Position numbers and translations under genes: made by a program | The notes under the pieces: model-generated | Databases searched by the model: none | Told to the model about the DNA's origin: nothing | What the model saw: the letters and a program-made list of their open reading frames with translations, nothing else | Source of the DNA: Helopsaltes ochotensis | Lineage: Eukaryota > Chordata > Aves > Passeriformes > Locustellidae | NCBI GenBank assembly: GCA_013400155.1 | Contig: VXBM01000199.1 | Coordinates: 578,558-642,557 of the forward strand | Direction of reading: 5' to 3' | Length of the DNA: 64,000 nucleotides | Shown: positions 1 through 12,000 of the stretch, piece after piece | Numbering within the stretch: position 1 is the first letter of the stretch | Layout: the number at the start of each line of letters is the position of its first letter

Positions 1-2357
1 TTCCACAGAACTACAGATTCTCCAGATCAAGGGACAGTGGGTGGGGCAGAGGAAGGATGGTATCAGTGAAAGAGGTGATGTCCTCAATGTCACCCTGTGC
101 CTGCTGTTGAGCTATATGCATGGCTCAGATGGAGAGAATTAGGCAGGAAGAGGTGTGTATCACTTTATGATTTATTGCAGTAGACAAGAATAATGCAAGG
201 GTTTGTGAAGCTCTCTCAAAACTACAAGTGGAAATGTTTTTTTATGGTGACTGTTGAATACAGGAATATTAAGTATTTGCTTCTTGGGCAGAAGAGATGA
301 GTGAGTGGGGGCCTGCAAAGAAAAAAAGAAGGAATACTGTCCTGGTTTAGGGTAAGTTTGGGAGAAAACTTCCAAAGGGGCCCCTCTAGAAAGCAGATTC
401 AAGTGGCCCCTCCCCCAACTGGTTCAGAAAAAGATTTCCTTGGAGAAAAGTGGAAAAAGCCTTTTATGTTTATTTAACAAGCAAAGTATTCACAAGCATA
501 AAAATGAATAATATTAAACAGTAAAACCTCTCACTGTTCGGAAGAGATGGCAAATTCAGAAAGTCCTTGTCATGGGGTGTAGCTCAGCTCGCTCAGTCTC
601 TCATCAGTCCCTCCAGCACTGGAAAATGCCACATCCTGGGCCCCGGTGGGCCACAGGTGTGAGCTCCCAGTAGTTCCAAGAAAAAGAAAGACCACAGTCC
701 AGGAACTTCTCTGCCTCAGGTAGCTAAAAAAACTAGCTGAAAGCAAAGGAGAGCTCTCTCCTGCTGTCCATGCTGCAGACAACACAGTCCATGAGAGAGA
801 AAGCGGAGGAGCAAGTGCAGCCTCTGAAAACAAACTCTGGTGTTCCATCTTTCCCCTCCTTCCCTCTCGGAACCAGTCTTAAAGGTGCAGAACTCAACAT
901 CCAGCATAAACAGCACAGATGACTGGGGATACAAGCATCATGAAGTCACCCCAGGACAAATACTGAAAAGGCCAGACACCAAGGGTAGAATTACATAAAA
1001 AGCACTACAGAATTTGTTTGATGTGGTATAAATATAATGGATGAATCACACTTGCTGGAAAATAATGGCGGTTATGAAGATGTCTCATTGTGTTTCTTGA
1101 ATGTCTCTTTCCTAATTTTATTGTTGACATTCATTTGCAGGAAAATGCCATGCTGGGTTTTTTGGGTGGTTCCTTCTTTGCTTTTTACTAGAAAGCATCG
1201 TTATACTTTGTTGTAACCTAAAATCAGTGGGGTCATTACTCAGCAATGGCACAACAAAAGACTGTCAAATTATCTAAGCTTGCTCCACATGCCCAGTTGT
1301 GCTCCATCAAAGTCAGAGACAAAATTCCCACTTGCTACAATGGAAAAGGTGAAGTAAGACCAAAACATACCCACTTCCTTTGGGAGTAAACTGGAATGAG
1401 GTACAGCTTAATTAGGAGCTAGGCCACAGCTTAGGATGCAATGCTATGGCTGTAGATGAAGAGTGAGCAAACAAGACAAACTTTACCCACAAGTTATATT
1501 TCTTAAGGGCTTAACAGTGTGTGTTTAGGCTACATAATTGAAAGGAACAGGTACTGTGGAAATGAGTCAAATCTAAACTTCCTCTTTTTAGAGTGTTGGT
1601 TTTGAAGACAAACAGACAAATATTGCCTTCTGTTTGTATCAGCAGGGTTGCATATTAACAGCTTGTTTTTAAAATGTCAATTTAGCATTATCAGATAGCT
1701 TTTTTCTCCTGTGGATGATGATGAGGGGTTTTATATCTTTGATGGTAATGAGAGGTGGAAATTGTATATTTTGAGCTCTCATGAATCTGGTTTGTTTCAA
1801 CAGGTATATAAAAAGTTTGTTTAAAGAGTATTCAGCTCACTAAGAATTTCAGTATTAATTATACAAGTAGCCTTTATGTGCTAGAATGTGCATTGGTGTC
1901 TCTAATTTCCTCCTCCTCACAGCAGGGCTCCTTCATTACCTAGATTGCTGCAATGAACCCCAAACTTTCCCATCTTAATTCTTAGTTCAGTCTTTATCCC
2001 TGACTATCCTTTATATTGCCATACCTTTGTTGTGATTTTGTTTTCATGTGATGGTGGGAAGTGTTGGATAATTATTTGTATTCAGAGAGTTCTTTGTTGC
2101 CTCCTAGGTGTGTGTACATATGTAGTCAGTGCCTTGAGATGCTGTCTGAGCAGTGGTATGAAGACTAAGGACAGCTTGTGGTTTTCCCTGGATGTCATAT
2201 TCCGGAAGTTTAACTGGCTGTTCTGGGTCCATTTGACCATCCCTTTTAATCACCCCAGTCTTCCAGAGCTCCAGTAATGTAGAGTTTGGATGGCCAGCCC
2301 GAGGGCTTCTTCACTGGCCACTGGGACTGTGCAAACCATTTCCTCCTCTTCTTTCAG
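1..2357. other. Upstream MYO10 intron (partial)
   Basis: Non-coding part of the intron that precedes the P-loop exon. It holds a solo LTR at 338-958. I searched for the expected preceding motor exon and found no matching coding stretch, so the 5' exons must lie outside the window. Open frames here are short and look like chance. Confidence 0.7.
338..958 (-). mobile_element. Solo LTR of an endogenous retrovirus (ERVL-like) with 5-bp target duplication
   Basis: The 621-bp element has perfect 8-bp terminal inverted repeats, TGTCCTGG at 338-345 and CCAGGACA at 951-958. It is flanked by a perfect 5-bp direct repeat AATAC (333-337 and 959-963), the expected target-site duplication. No internal retroviral genes remain, so it is a solo LTR left by recombination. 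An AATAAA signal read on the minus strand (around 470-475) and a minus-strand end of the form ...AAACCAGGACA suggest minus orientation; that part is inference. A 5-bp duplication fits ERVL-type integration. The intact ends and duplication point to a fairly recent insertion. Confidence 0.85.
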
Positions 2358-2492
2358 TGGCGAAAGCGGTGCTGGAAAGACGGAGAGCACTAAGCTGATC
2401 CTCAAGTTCTTGTCTGCAATGAGCCAACATTCACTGGAGCTGTCCTCCAGAGAGAAGACCTCCTGTGTGGAGCAAGCTATTCTTGAGAGCAG
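2358..2492 (+). CDS. MYO10: MYO10 exon e1: P-loop of the motor
   Basis: 135 bp, entered in phase 2 after a TCTTCTTTCAG acceptor and left in phase 2 at AG|GTATTG. It encodes the nucleotide-binding loop GESGAGKT (2359-2382) followed by ESTKLILKFLSAMSQ. The P-loop holds the phosphates of ATP and is intact. Confidence 0.95.
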
Positions 2493-5400
2493 GTATTGGA
2501 TCTTTCAATACACGGGTGTTTTTTTCAGAAGACATAAGCCTTGACATTGAAATAAGAGCTTGCAGTGTAATCAAAAATTGTGTGTGTGTTTACTGAACAG
2601 TAAAATGCATACTGGAGAAAGGGAAATACTCCATTGAACAAAATTACCTGGCTGCTCTGAGAGTTGTGAGCACGGTGGTATCTCTTAGAGAAGGAAACAT
2701 ATGCAGAGTTTTGAAATGAATGAAGCTTTAATGATGACTTTCATTTTTGTTTGGGGCTGAATATAGATAGTCAGAGTAAGGGTGATGGGAGGGACAAACC
2801 TTTGGTTCAGTTTGTGTAGCCTGAGGATATGTTAGAGCAAGATACAGCATGGTGAGGATAAAGCGCTCAAGTGGTAAAAGCACGCTGAGGAAAGGGAGGA
2901 TAAGGAGAACTGATAAGACAGATGAGTAAATGCATCAGATAAATTGGACACAATCTATGCAAGCAAAAAAGAAATCTTGGTGTTCAGGTGAAATGACATG
3001 GTTCTAAACTATTTAAAAACAAAGGCAATTTGAGATGCTATTACTTTTGTTTATCTTGCTTCATCTCTGCTGCGCGTGCTGTATCTTGATGTAGTTTGTT
3101 GGGTTTTTTTAATTGCCCTAGGACAAGGACTCCTTACATCTGTCCTGCAATCTGCATGTGCTGAGATTTCTTATTTGTATCATTTGAGTACTGCAGTGAG
3201 AATTGTGTGCATCTTTTGAGCGATTACAAAAGAAGTAGCAAGTAGCAGTTACTACTCTGTAGCTGCAGAGTAGTTCAGTATGATTTATCTTCCTGTTGCA
3301 TGAATACTTGCATCTTCTGCTAGGAAACTGAGATGCCCATTGCTAAATGGAGGGTAATGCTGGGATGTAGGCTGCTGCTGAGGAGAGTGTCAGAGGGGAG
3401 CTTGTCAGAGTGCTGTTCCTTTCACCAGCCCTATGTGAAGCTGTTGGCATGCTGGTAACATGTTAACACTCCTGTCATTCTCTGTCTTCACAGTCCAATT
3501 ATGGAAGCTTTTGGCAATGCAAAGACTGTTTACAACAACAACTCAAGTCGCTTTGGGAAGTTTATTCAGCTGAACATCTGTCAGAAAGGAAACATTCAGG
3601 GAGGAAGAATTATGGATTGTATCCTCGTTTGGTGATTTGACCCCTGGTTGTGGGAAGCACCCATGTACCTCCTTGATGGAGGACTGAGGGGGAACTGGCA
3701 TGCCTTTGTCTGTCCTTTCACCCCATCCTGAAATATATGCAGTTAAAATGAGCTGATGTAGGTGGGAAGGGGAAGCAGCAACACCAAAATCACACATGCA
3801 CTCGTGCTTTTTTGTCAGTGTGGGGTGTATGGGGTGTGTTTGGAGGAGCAACATTTTGTATTGCTACCCCTGCCATGACATGGCTTGTGTGCATTTCCCG
3901 TGTAATGAACTAAAACAGCCTCAGGAGTCCTCTTGAATAACTGGAGTTGTCAGCCATTTTCCTCATTACTGTGTCCAAAGATAAGCTGCTTACTTCTCTG
4001 GAAAAGTACTTGAAAGAGCAGAGCTGCTCAATTTCTGCAGTGTGAGTCTGGGTGGGTTAAATCCTTGGATTTGTCCTGCATTTGGCAAAATCAGACTATG
4101 AGCCAGCTCCACCAGAGCACTGTTAGCATTGAAAACACATATTCACACGAAGCATGAATATATGCGGTGCTTTATTTGAAAAGGGCCCGGAAGTCTGGGG
4201 TACATGCTTAACCCAAATCAGAACTCCAAAGATACACTTCGAGCATATAGGTTTTATATCTTTTGGTTACATAAAGTATCAATAATTAACTAAAGCAGAA
4301 ATCTTGAGTTTTTAGAAGAAGATGTTTCTTTACTCTAATTATGACCAGTTTGTTCTGTACCACACTTCCTTACATTATGTCTATAATCATGTTTAATAGC
4401 TCTATCCGGGTATGCTCGAACTGGCAAAAACAAAGCAAGGACTAGCTAACCTGGTTCTATAGACCCCATTTACTTTTCTCCCCCGACTGGTTTTCCACCC
4501 TCCCCTTTAAATCCTGTTTCTTTCTTCGAAGTATATTTTCAAGCGGCTAAGATTTAACCCTTATGCTATCAGCACCAGAGGTGTTAGGAGGAGGAATATT
4601 CCAAGGGATCCTACCTGCTGTTTTAAACGTAAACTGCTTTTTCAGTGTGAAAAATTTAATTCTTGAAGTTGTTTCCAAGCTGTAGGGGGAAAAAAAAGGC
4701 AAAAGAAAACACATGTCATTTAAAATACAGAATCTGCCAAGTCCAGTTGTGATGGGATAGAAGAGAAAGTGTTGATACACTGATATTAGTGTTACAACTA
4801 TAATTAGCAATTATAACTACTACAATATTATTATTGTGGCTAATTTATTTATCTTGTTGTAGGTGTAGGGTATGAAACAGGCTTAGCATGTTGTAAGACC
4901 ATAATATTCTTCCTATTGTCTCAAACGGAAGAAGGAAGATCATAAAAATTTCTGCATTAATTGATTTTTACTTTATTCCTTGACTGAAGCTTTTCTTGCT
5001 GGCTCCAGATTTATTGGAAAAAGTAAGTTGATGTTTGCTTTTGCTTAATTGTGTTTAATTTTTGTCTGAAACTGTGGATGAAAAAATCGTCTTTAAAAAT
5101 GATCACTTAAGTGGAAACTATTTTTTGCTTTGACAGAATCGTGTAGTAAGACAAAACCCCGGGGAAAGAAATTATCATATATTCTATGCTCTGCTGGCAG
5201 GGATAGAAGAGGGAGAGAAAGGTGAGTGGCAAAGCACAAGTCACACAACTGTAGTGTTTTTCTGCTAGCAGTCAGCAATGGTGACAGCAGTGGAGAATTT
5301 AACTGCAGAAACCCACTAACCCAAGCTGAGAAATAGGTTATTTATTCAGCTGGGATTCGGTGAGTGTGAATTTGAGCTCAACTTGATAAAGGAACTCACT

Positions 5401-8400
5401 TAGCTGAAGGATGTCACTGAGCTGATGGGACTTTTCCTCCCAGCTTCTGCTATGGCCTTGGGAAAATTACTTGGGGACAAACATGCCTCATTGTGTTCTG
5501 AATATTTTTGCTGGTGCTAAATAACTCCACAGCAACAAAGATAAACAATTCTGGTTGCTCTAATCCTTTCTCATAAAGAATAAATCCACTGAACAAAAGA
5601 AATGACATTTGTATATGTGCAAAATTGCCTAAAGTTGTCTCAGCATCCCCCTGTGGGCCTGCTGTCTTTGCATGCTAAAAAGTAGAGTCAACGCTATTAT
5701 GCAGCTAAATAAAACAAAAGACAGCAAAATAACTCCCATCTGATTTTAATATAAAACCTTGTCTTGTGCATTGTCATAATTTCTGAGAAAATGAATTGTG
5801 AACTGTTCAACTGACATATTAACATGTGGAGTACTTTTGTTTTGGTATTTTTCACTCACCCTGTTTTCTCTCATTAGATGCTTTTTACTTATCTGTACCT
5901 GAGAACTACCACTACCTGAACCAGTCTGGATGTATAGCAGATAAGACAATCAGTGACAAAGATTCTTTCAAGGACGTCATTGTGAGTTGCTTCCCTAGTT
6001 CTTTTGCTTTAAAGGTGCTGGAAGTTCAAGTGTGTGGGGCCCCCTGACAAAGCAGAGTACAAAGCCTTCCTGTGCTTTTCTCCATGTGCTGCTCTCTCAT
6101 TGAGGCATTAATCTTACAGGGACTTATATTTTCTCAAAATGCTTCACTGTCACTTTGAATACGCCTTTATCTTTCCGCCAATATTTAATTTTTACTCTCA
6201 AAAAAAGAGAGTTGTTCTAAAGTGTGCTGTAACTTAGCAAAATGCTTATGTTTTGAAATGAAAAGAATATCTGTTGGGAAGTCAGTAAGACTTTTATATG
6301 CCTTTGCCTTTCCCTGCATTGTTTGATATTACATTGTTTTATTATGTATCTATATCAGTGGTTTTCAATCTGAAAGCTTTGCCCAAAACACGTGGCATCT
6401 ACTGGGTGGAGTCTGCAGTGCAGCACACTGTGACTCTTTAAGTTGCTGGGAATCCACTTGTGTGGAGTAACTTACACAACAGAGTTACGAAAACATAAAC
6501 ACAGATTAAAAAAAATGGGTCCTGATGGAATCTCTCTGAATGGCTTTATATTTTACATCCACAGCAATTAGTCCATACTGACCACGCTAATTGGGTATTG
6601 TAGCACTGAGGTGATGTGTGTTAGATTTTAAAAATCAGATAAAACATTTGGTTTTATGCCCTTCACCAAATTGTTTTTGCTTAGCTGTGTTAATGTTTTT
6701 GCCAATTTGATGAATTAATATGTAGTGGATGCAGCAGATTTTTTTCAGTGTAAAAATCCCTCATCTTGTATGGCAGAAGGAAGTGTTGGAAACTTGGTAA
6801 CTTACCTATATTGTAGTCACATGCTGAAGTTGATTAGCATGACATATAATTTGTGCTAATTTTCCCAGGGTAGGCAGACCATGAAATCAGCTGGGCAGGT
6901 GGTGTTTGCCTGCTGCCTGCAGCGTGGGCAGGCTGGGAGCAGGGGCAGCCAGGCTGCATTCCCAGAGCAGGGGGTAGGCAGAGACCCCCACAGCTCACCC
7001 TCACCTGTCTTTTCTTGTTACAGTCATCTTCTTTGCCTGCTTTTATTGCAGTGTGAGTCTTGGAAAAGTTACCTTTTTTTGTAGGAGACAGGGAGAGAGA
7101 GCACAGTGAGCGTGGAGATGAACTCGTAGTGCTGCTGCCCATTTGCTCTGAAAGGTCTTCTTTACAAATTAAACCTTCAGCCATTATCTCTACCCTGCTT
7201 TGAATTGTGGGATGAGGATGTCTGAGGCTTTTCCATTTGTAATGGATGATTTATGAAAGATAAAATGTGTCATCTGGCAAACACCTGCAGTGACTGTAAC
7301 ATGATGAATCTGACTATAAGGATACCAAATTGATCTGATCTCAGACAGGCTCATAGTACACCAAAACTTGGAAAGTTTGATCTTTTCAAGAGGCATACAA
7401 TTGCCCCTTCTGTGTTGAAGGAAAGCACGTGTTCCTCATGTTTTAGTGTTTCTTTTAGTATTTTACTATTTGCTCTTTTCCTCATTTATGTAGCTGAGCT
7501 TTGATTGTTGCTATGTTGTTTATTCATAAATCCAACGCTTTTTATATAGAAGCCTTTCTTACTCAGCTTTACTGGAAGTTGTCAGACCACATTGTAAGGT
7601 GCATGTTCGGGCACCAAAATGATTAAATCTTGCAGGCTGCTGTGTTGCCTCCCCCATACCTTGTTACCTACAAGGCAATAGGCAAATTTTGGTAAAAACA
7701 TGCAGGAGGTAATCAATTAATAATTCAAATTAGAATAATTGCATTTGGTGCACAACTCAGTGGGTCGTTCCAATATTTATATGATTTTAATGATGAATTT
7801 GAAAGCAAATTACGACATCATTACAGCATCAAATTGAAATTTCTTAAAAGCAGAGTGATACTACATGTTCCAAGATGTCTCAGGGATGCCTTAGAGTGTA
7901 TTCAGTTTTGGATGGAGCCAAAAGCTCTTTTAGTCCTGACTTGCTTTTCTAAGGCTTCCCATTTTTGGGTCTGTGTGCATGTTATTGAAGAAGCTCACAT
8001 GTCATTCCAGACTGCAATGGAAGTGATGGAGTTCAGCAGGGAGGAAGTACGAGAAGTTCTGAGGCTTTTGGCTGGTATTTTGCATCTGGGAAACATTGAG
8101 TTCATCACTGCTGGTGGAGCACAAGTGTCCTTTAAAACAGGTAAGAAGGCTGTGCATCCAAATCTGAATGTTTCTTGGGGTTCTGAAAGCCTTATTCGTT
8201 GTTATTATTTCTCAACATAGCAAGGACAAGTAATGAAAGGGTTTTACTGCTTTTTAATATCTGTAAATGTTGATTAATATGTTACTTTGGGAGGATGGAG
8301 TTTGACAGATAAGGCAGAGTAGTCTGCTTCTGCTAGGTCTTAATATGGGAAGACCTTGGGCACATATTTGTTCCATTAATAGTAATGAAATTCTGTTTTA

Positions 8401-8972
8401 ATCTAATTTCCTTCTTTGAAGAATTCTCAAGTTGATAAAACATAAGTGTTCAAATACATTCCCTAACCAAGAACTCCACTGAAAGTATCTTTTTTTAGAG
8501 CTTTTGATGTTTCAATTACATATCCAAAAGAATGTGCTGGTGTGTTTAAAGATTGAGCTGGTGGGCATTTTAAATTTTTGTTTAAATATGGCATTAGAGA
8601 GTAGCATTAGGTGCTGCTTTATATACCACATTATAGCAAAATGGAAAATGAAAGCATGCATGGAAGAAAAATTTCACTGGTTTATCCTCATCATCCCAAG
8701 CAAAGCAGAAACACATTCATGTGGACAAAGAGTCAATTACTGTTTGTATCTGGAGAAACGTGTTAGGGCAAGCAACCAATTGTTTGAATTCTTGAAATAT
8801 TAAGGGAAAAATAAATATTTGTGACTTACTTGTGATGTACACTGCTAATTTCCTTCAGTTGTACATATTTATGCCTTTTCATGAGCAGCAAAACAGTATC
8901 CTAGAATTTCTAGTTGTGTTTTCATCTCTAATCCTTATCATTTTAGGGGGATCTTAAATGGTGGTGGTAGTA

Positions 8973-9042
<70 letters not shown>

Positions 9043-12000
9043 TGATAGAAAACCAAATTGGTGTCATAGCTTTATACATTTAAGGACATATTTGTATTTG
9101 TCTTTCTCTTTTGCCAGCCCTGGGCAGATCTGCTGAGTTACTGGGGTTGGACTCCACACAGCTCACAGAAGCCTTGACTCAGAGGTCGATGATACTCAGG
9201 GGAGAGGAAATTCTAACTCCTCTTAGTATACAACAGGTAAAGGCATCTCAATTTTTACATGTTTTAGTGTCTTTGAAAGATATATTCGTCTTCAAGTCCA
9301 GACAAATCATTGATCACTCAAGAACAGAAGCTTAGCTCGTGCATCAGAGTTGTAATCAAAAGTACTACATAGGTTTTTTGGGAAGGCTATAATCACTTTA
9401 GATCCCATCCTATTATTCTGGCCAGGGTTTATAGCCTGTCTCTGAGTATTCTTATGAAGTCTGATTACTTCCTATTTTTTTCAAATTCTAAACATGTAGG
9501 CTGATTTTTTTTTTCACCATGAACAGTTGTGTTAGGGGGCATTTTTTCAAAATTTTCAGGAGAAATATTTTCATCATTTATAAGAAGAGAATTAGAAATA
9601 GGTATGCATAACATTATGTTTCCCTCTGGAAAAGGGTAAATTAAGATACTGTTTCCTACACTTCTCTTTCCTTCCTCCACACCTGAAGTTTATAATTTCC
9701 TAGTTTTTTGAATGCTTTAGCCCTGAAATGTAATTCTGAAGCCAGATAGGTGTACAGCTGTTTTAAGTTAAACTGTTAAAGCTCAAATCATGATGCCTTG
9801 TAAGTGTTAATACAATTGCTGCCAAACTACATAGGAATAGGAAGCTGCTTGCATTATACACTGTCTTGTGCTGTGCTAAGAACACTAACCAGCAGAGTCT
9901 GGTCAGTTCTCAGTCACAGGGTGGTTGATGTGTTGTGAATTCCCTCTCTAATAGGCAATAGACAGCAGAGATTCTATGGCTATGGCACTTTATTCTCAGT
10001 GTTTTGCATGGGTCATTAAGAAAATCAATAGCAGAATCAGGAGCAAGGAAGACTTCAAGACTATTGGAATTCTGGACATATTTGGATTTGAAAACTTTGA
10101 GGTAGGTTTCAAAGCTTATTCAAATGGATTGTCTGCTATTTATGCTTTATTGCTTTACATGTGTTTGTCATCTTCTCTGGAACTTGATTTTTAAACATGT
10201 TATTACCTAACCCATTCCCTTGTTTGCAAAGTAAAACACTTGAAGTGTATGCATTTTTGAAAATGTCTTGTCTCTTTAGGTAAACCGTTTTGAGCAGTTC
10301 AATATTAACTATGCAAATGAGAAGCTTCAGGAGTATTTCAACAAGCACATCTTTTCCTTGGAGCAACTTGAATACAGCAGGTAAGAGGGAGAGGAGAAAT
10401 TTGAAAGAATTTTGACAATACTGTGTTCATGTGAAGTCTTAGTTCGCAGTTACCTTAACTTCCATTGAAAGTCTCTGTCAGGAGCTGATTTTGCTGTAAT
10501 TTGCAAGATAAATACAGCAGATTCTCCTATTTCTACAACTAAGATAATTTCAATAAAAAGGCCCACTTAATTTTCCTTAGGGAAGGACTAATTTGGGAGG
10601 ATATTGACTGGACAGACAACGGGGAGTGTTTGGATCTTATTGAGAAGGTAAAAAGAATTTTCATACTGTTACCTATTTCTAGTTTTTTGTTCTGAGATAA
10701 TACGTCTTTAAAACATATGTCAACACAAAGACCAAGTGAAGAGCATGGTGGATCTTGCATGTTTAAATAGCAAACTTTTAATAGATCATTATCATGTATG
10801 GCTATGTTAAGGATTATATTGTGAGCTCTTTTCCTTGCAGCAGCTTTTCTCCATGTGTGATTATACACAAAAGCAATGTTTGGAGATGATTAAAAGCAGT
10901 CATTTGATCCATGCTCACTCTTGCCATCAGTACAGGCGGTCTGTGTGAGCTTATCTCCCTGCCGGAGTGTGTGACTGCAAGAGTTCAGACGAGCACAGGA
11001 GTGAGTGGCAGCCGGCAGGAGATCCAGCTGGCAGGACGTGGCTGCAGTCAGGGCAGTGTGGTTTTTCAGGAGCGGCTCTCAGCCCTTGGGAAGTGGCTTA
11101 TTAAAACATGCACCTGGAGAACTGTGTTTTTCTGAGAGGCCATATCAACCCGGAGCTTGCTGGACACATTCATTAACTGTGGGGTAGCTGGCTTTGTTTA
11201 CCACCTCTTCTAGCATGAGAAGTAGGGAACATCAAAGGAAATTATGCAGAGGCATATGTAAAGCAAAGGGAGGTGTGCTTCATGCAGAGTGAAGCTCAAC
11301 TGCACATCTTTTGCTCTGCCCCTGGGCACTGTGGGTGCTAAAAGTTTGCATTGGTTCAACTATAGGGTGGATAATCATAAGGAAGAAACTTTTTTTGAAA
11401 GGCTGTTTTACACAAACTCATCAGACCCCTGATCACTGGCGATCTTGGAGGCTGGGGATATATTCTGGAGCAATGTCATTGTATGCCTCTAAAAACTGCC
11501 AACGTCAGGAGAACTGATTCTTCCAGTAGCTTCTTTTTCTTTATTTTGCTCACGGATCATATGCTCTGTATTTCAAAAGGAGCGTTGCCAGAAAAACAGG
11601 ATTACAGTCACCTTCAAGAGTGGAGTTCTGTTGTATATGAGTGAATTTGTGCCTCTCTGCACACAGCAACTTCACAGACTTTGTGATTTTTGAGGGACAA
11701 CAGCTGTGTCCATCCATGTACTAATTCATTTTCTGCCTCTTCTTGCTGTTCTAGAAACTGGGATTACTGGCACTCATCAATGAGGAGAGCCATTTTCCTC
11801 AAGCTACTGACTCCACCTTACTGGAGAAGTTGAATGCCCAGCATGCTGTATGTGACGTTTTGCTGCTATTTGCTGTGCAAATTATATAAGATCTCTTTGC
11901 TTTGGTAGAAATTCATGGTTCATACATTCGGGTGCATAGTTCTAGAGGCTTTTTCGATGTGATCCTACTTCCATGGAAATCCTTGTACTTTGCTGTCAAG

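Noticed and set aside
2290..2544. Reading of the P-loop exon as a separate small protein starting at an upstream ATG
   Set aside because: The start and end lie in intron sequence; the coding part is only 2358-2492 and belongs to MYO10.
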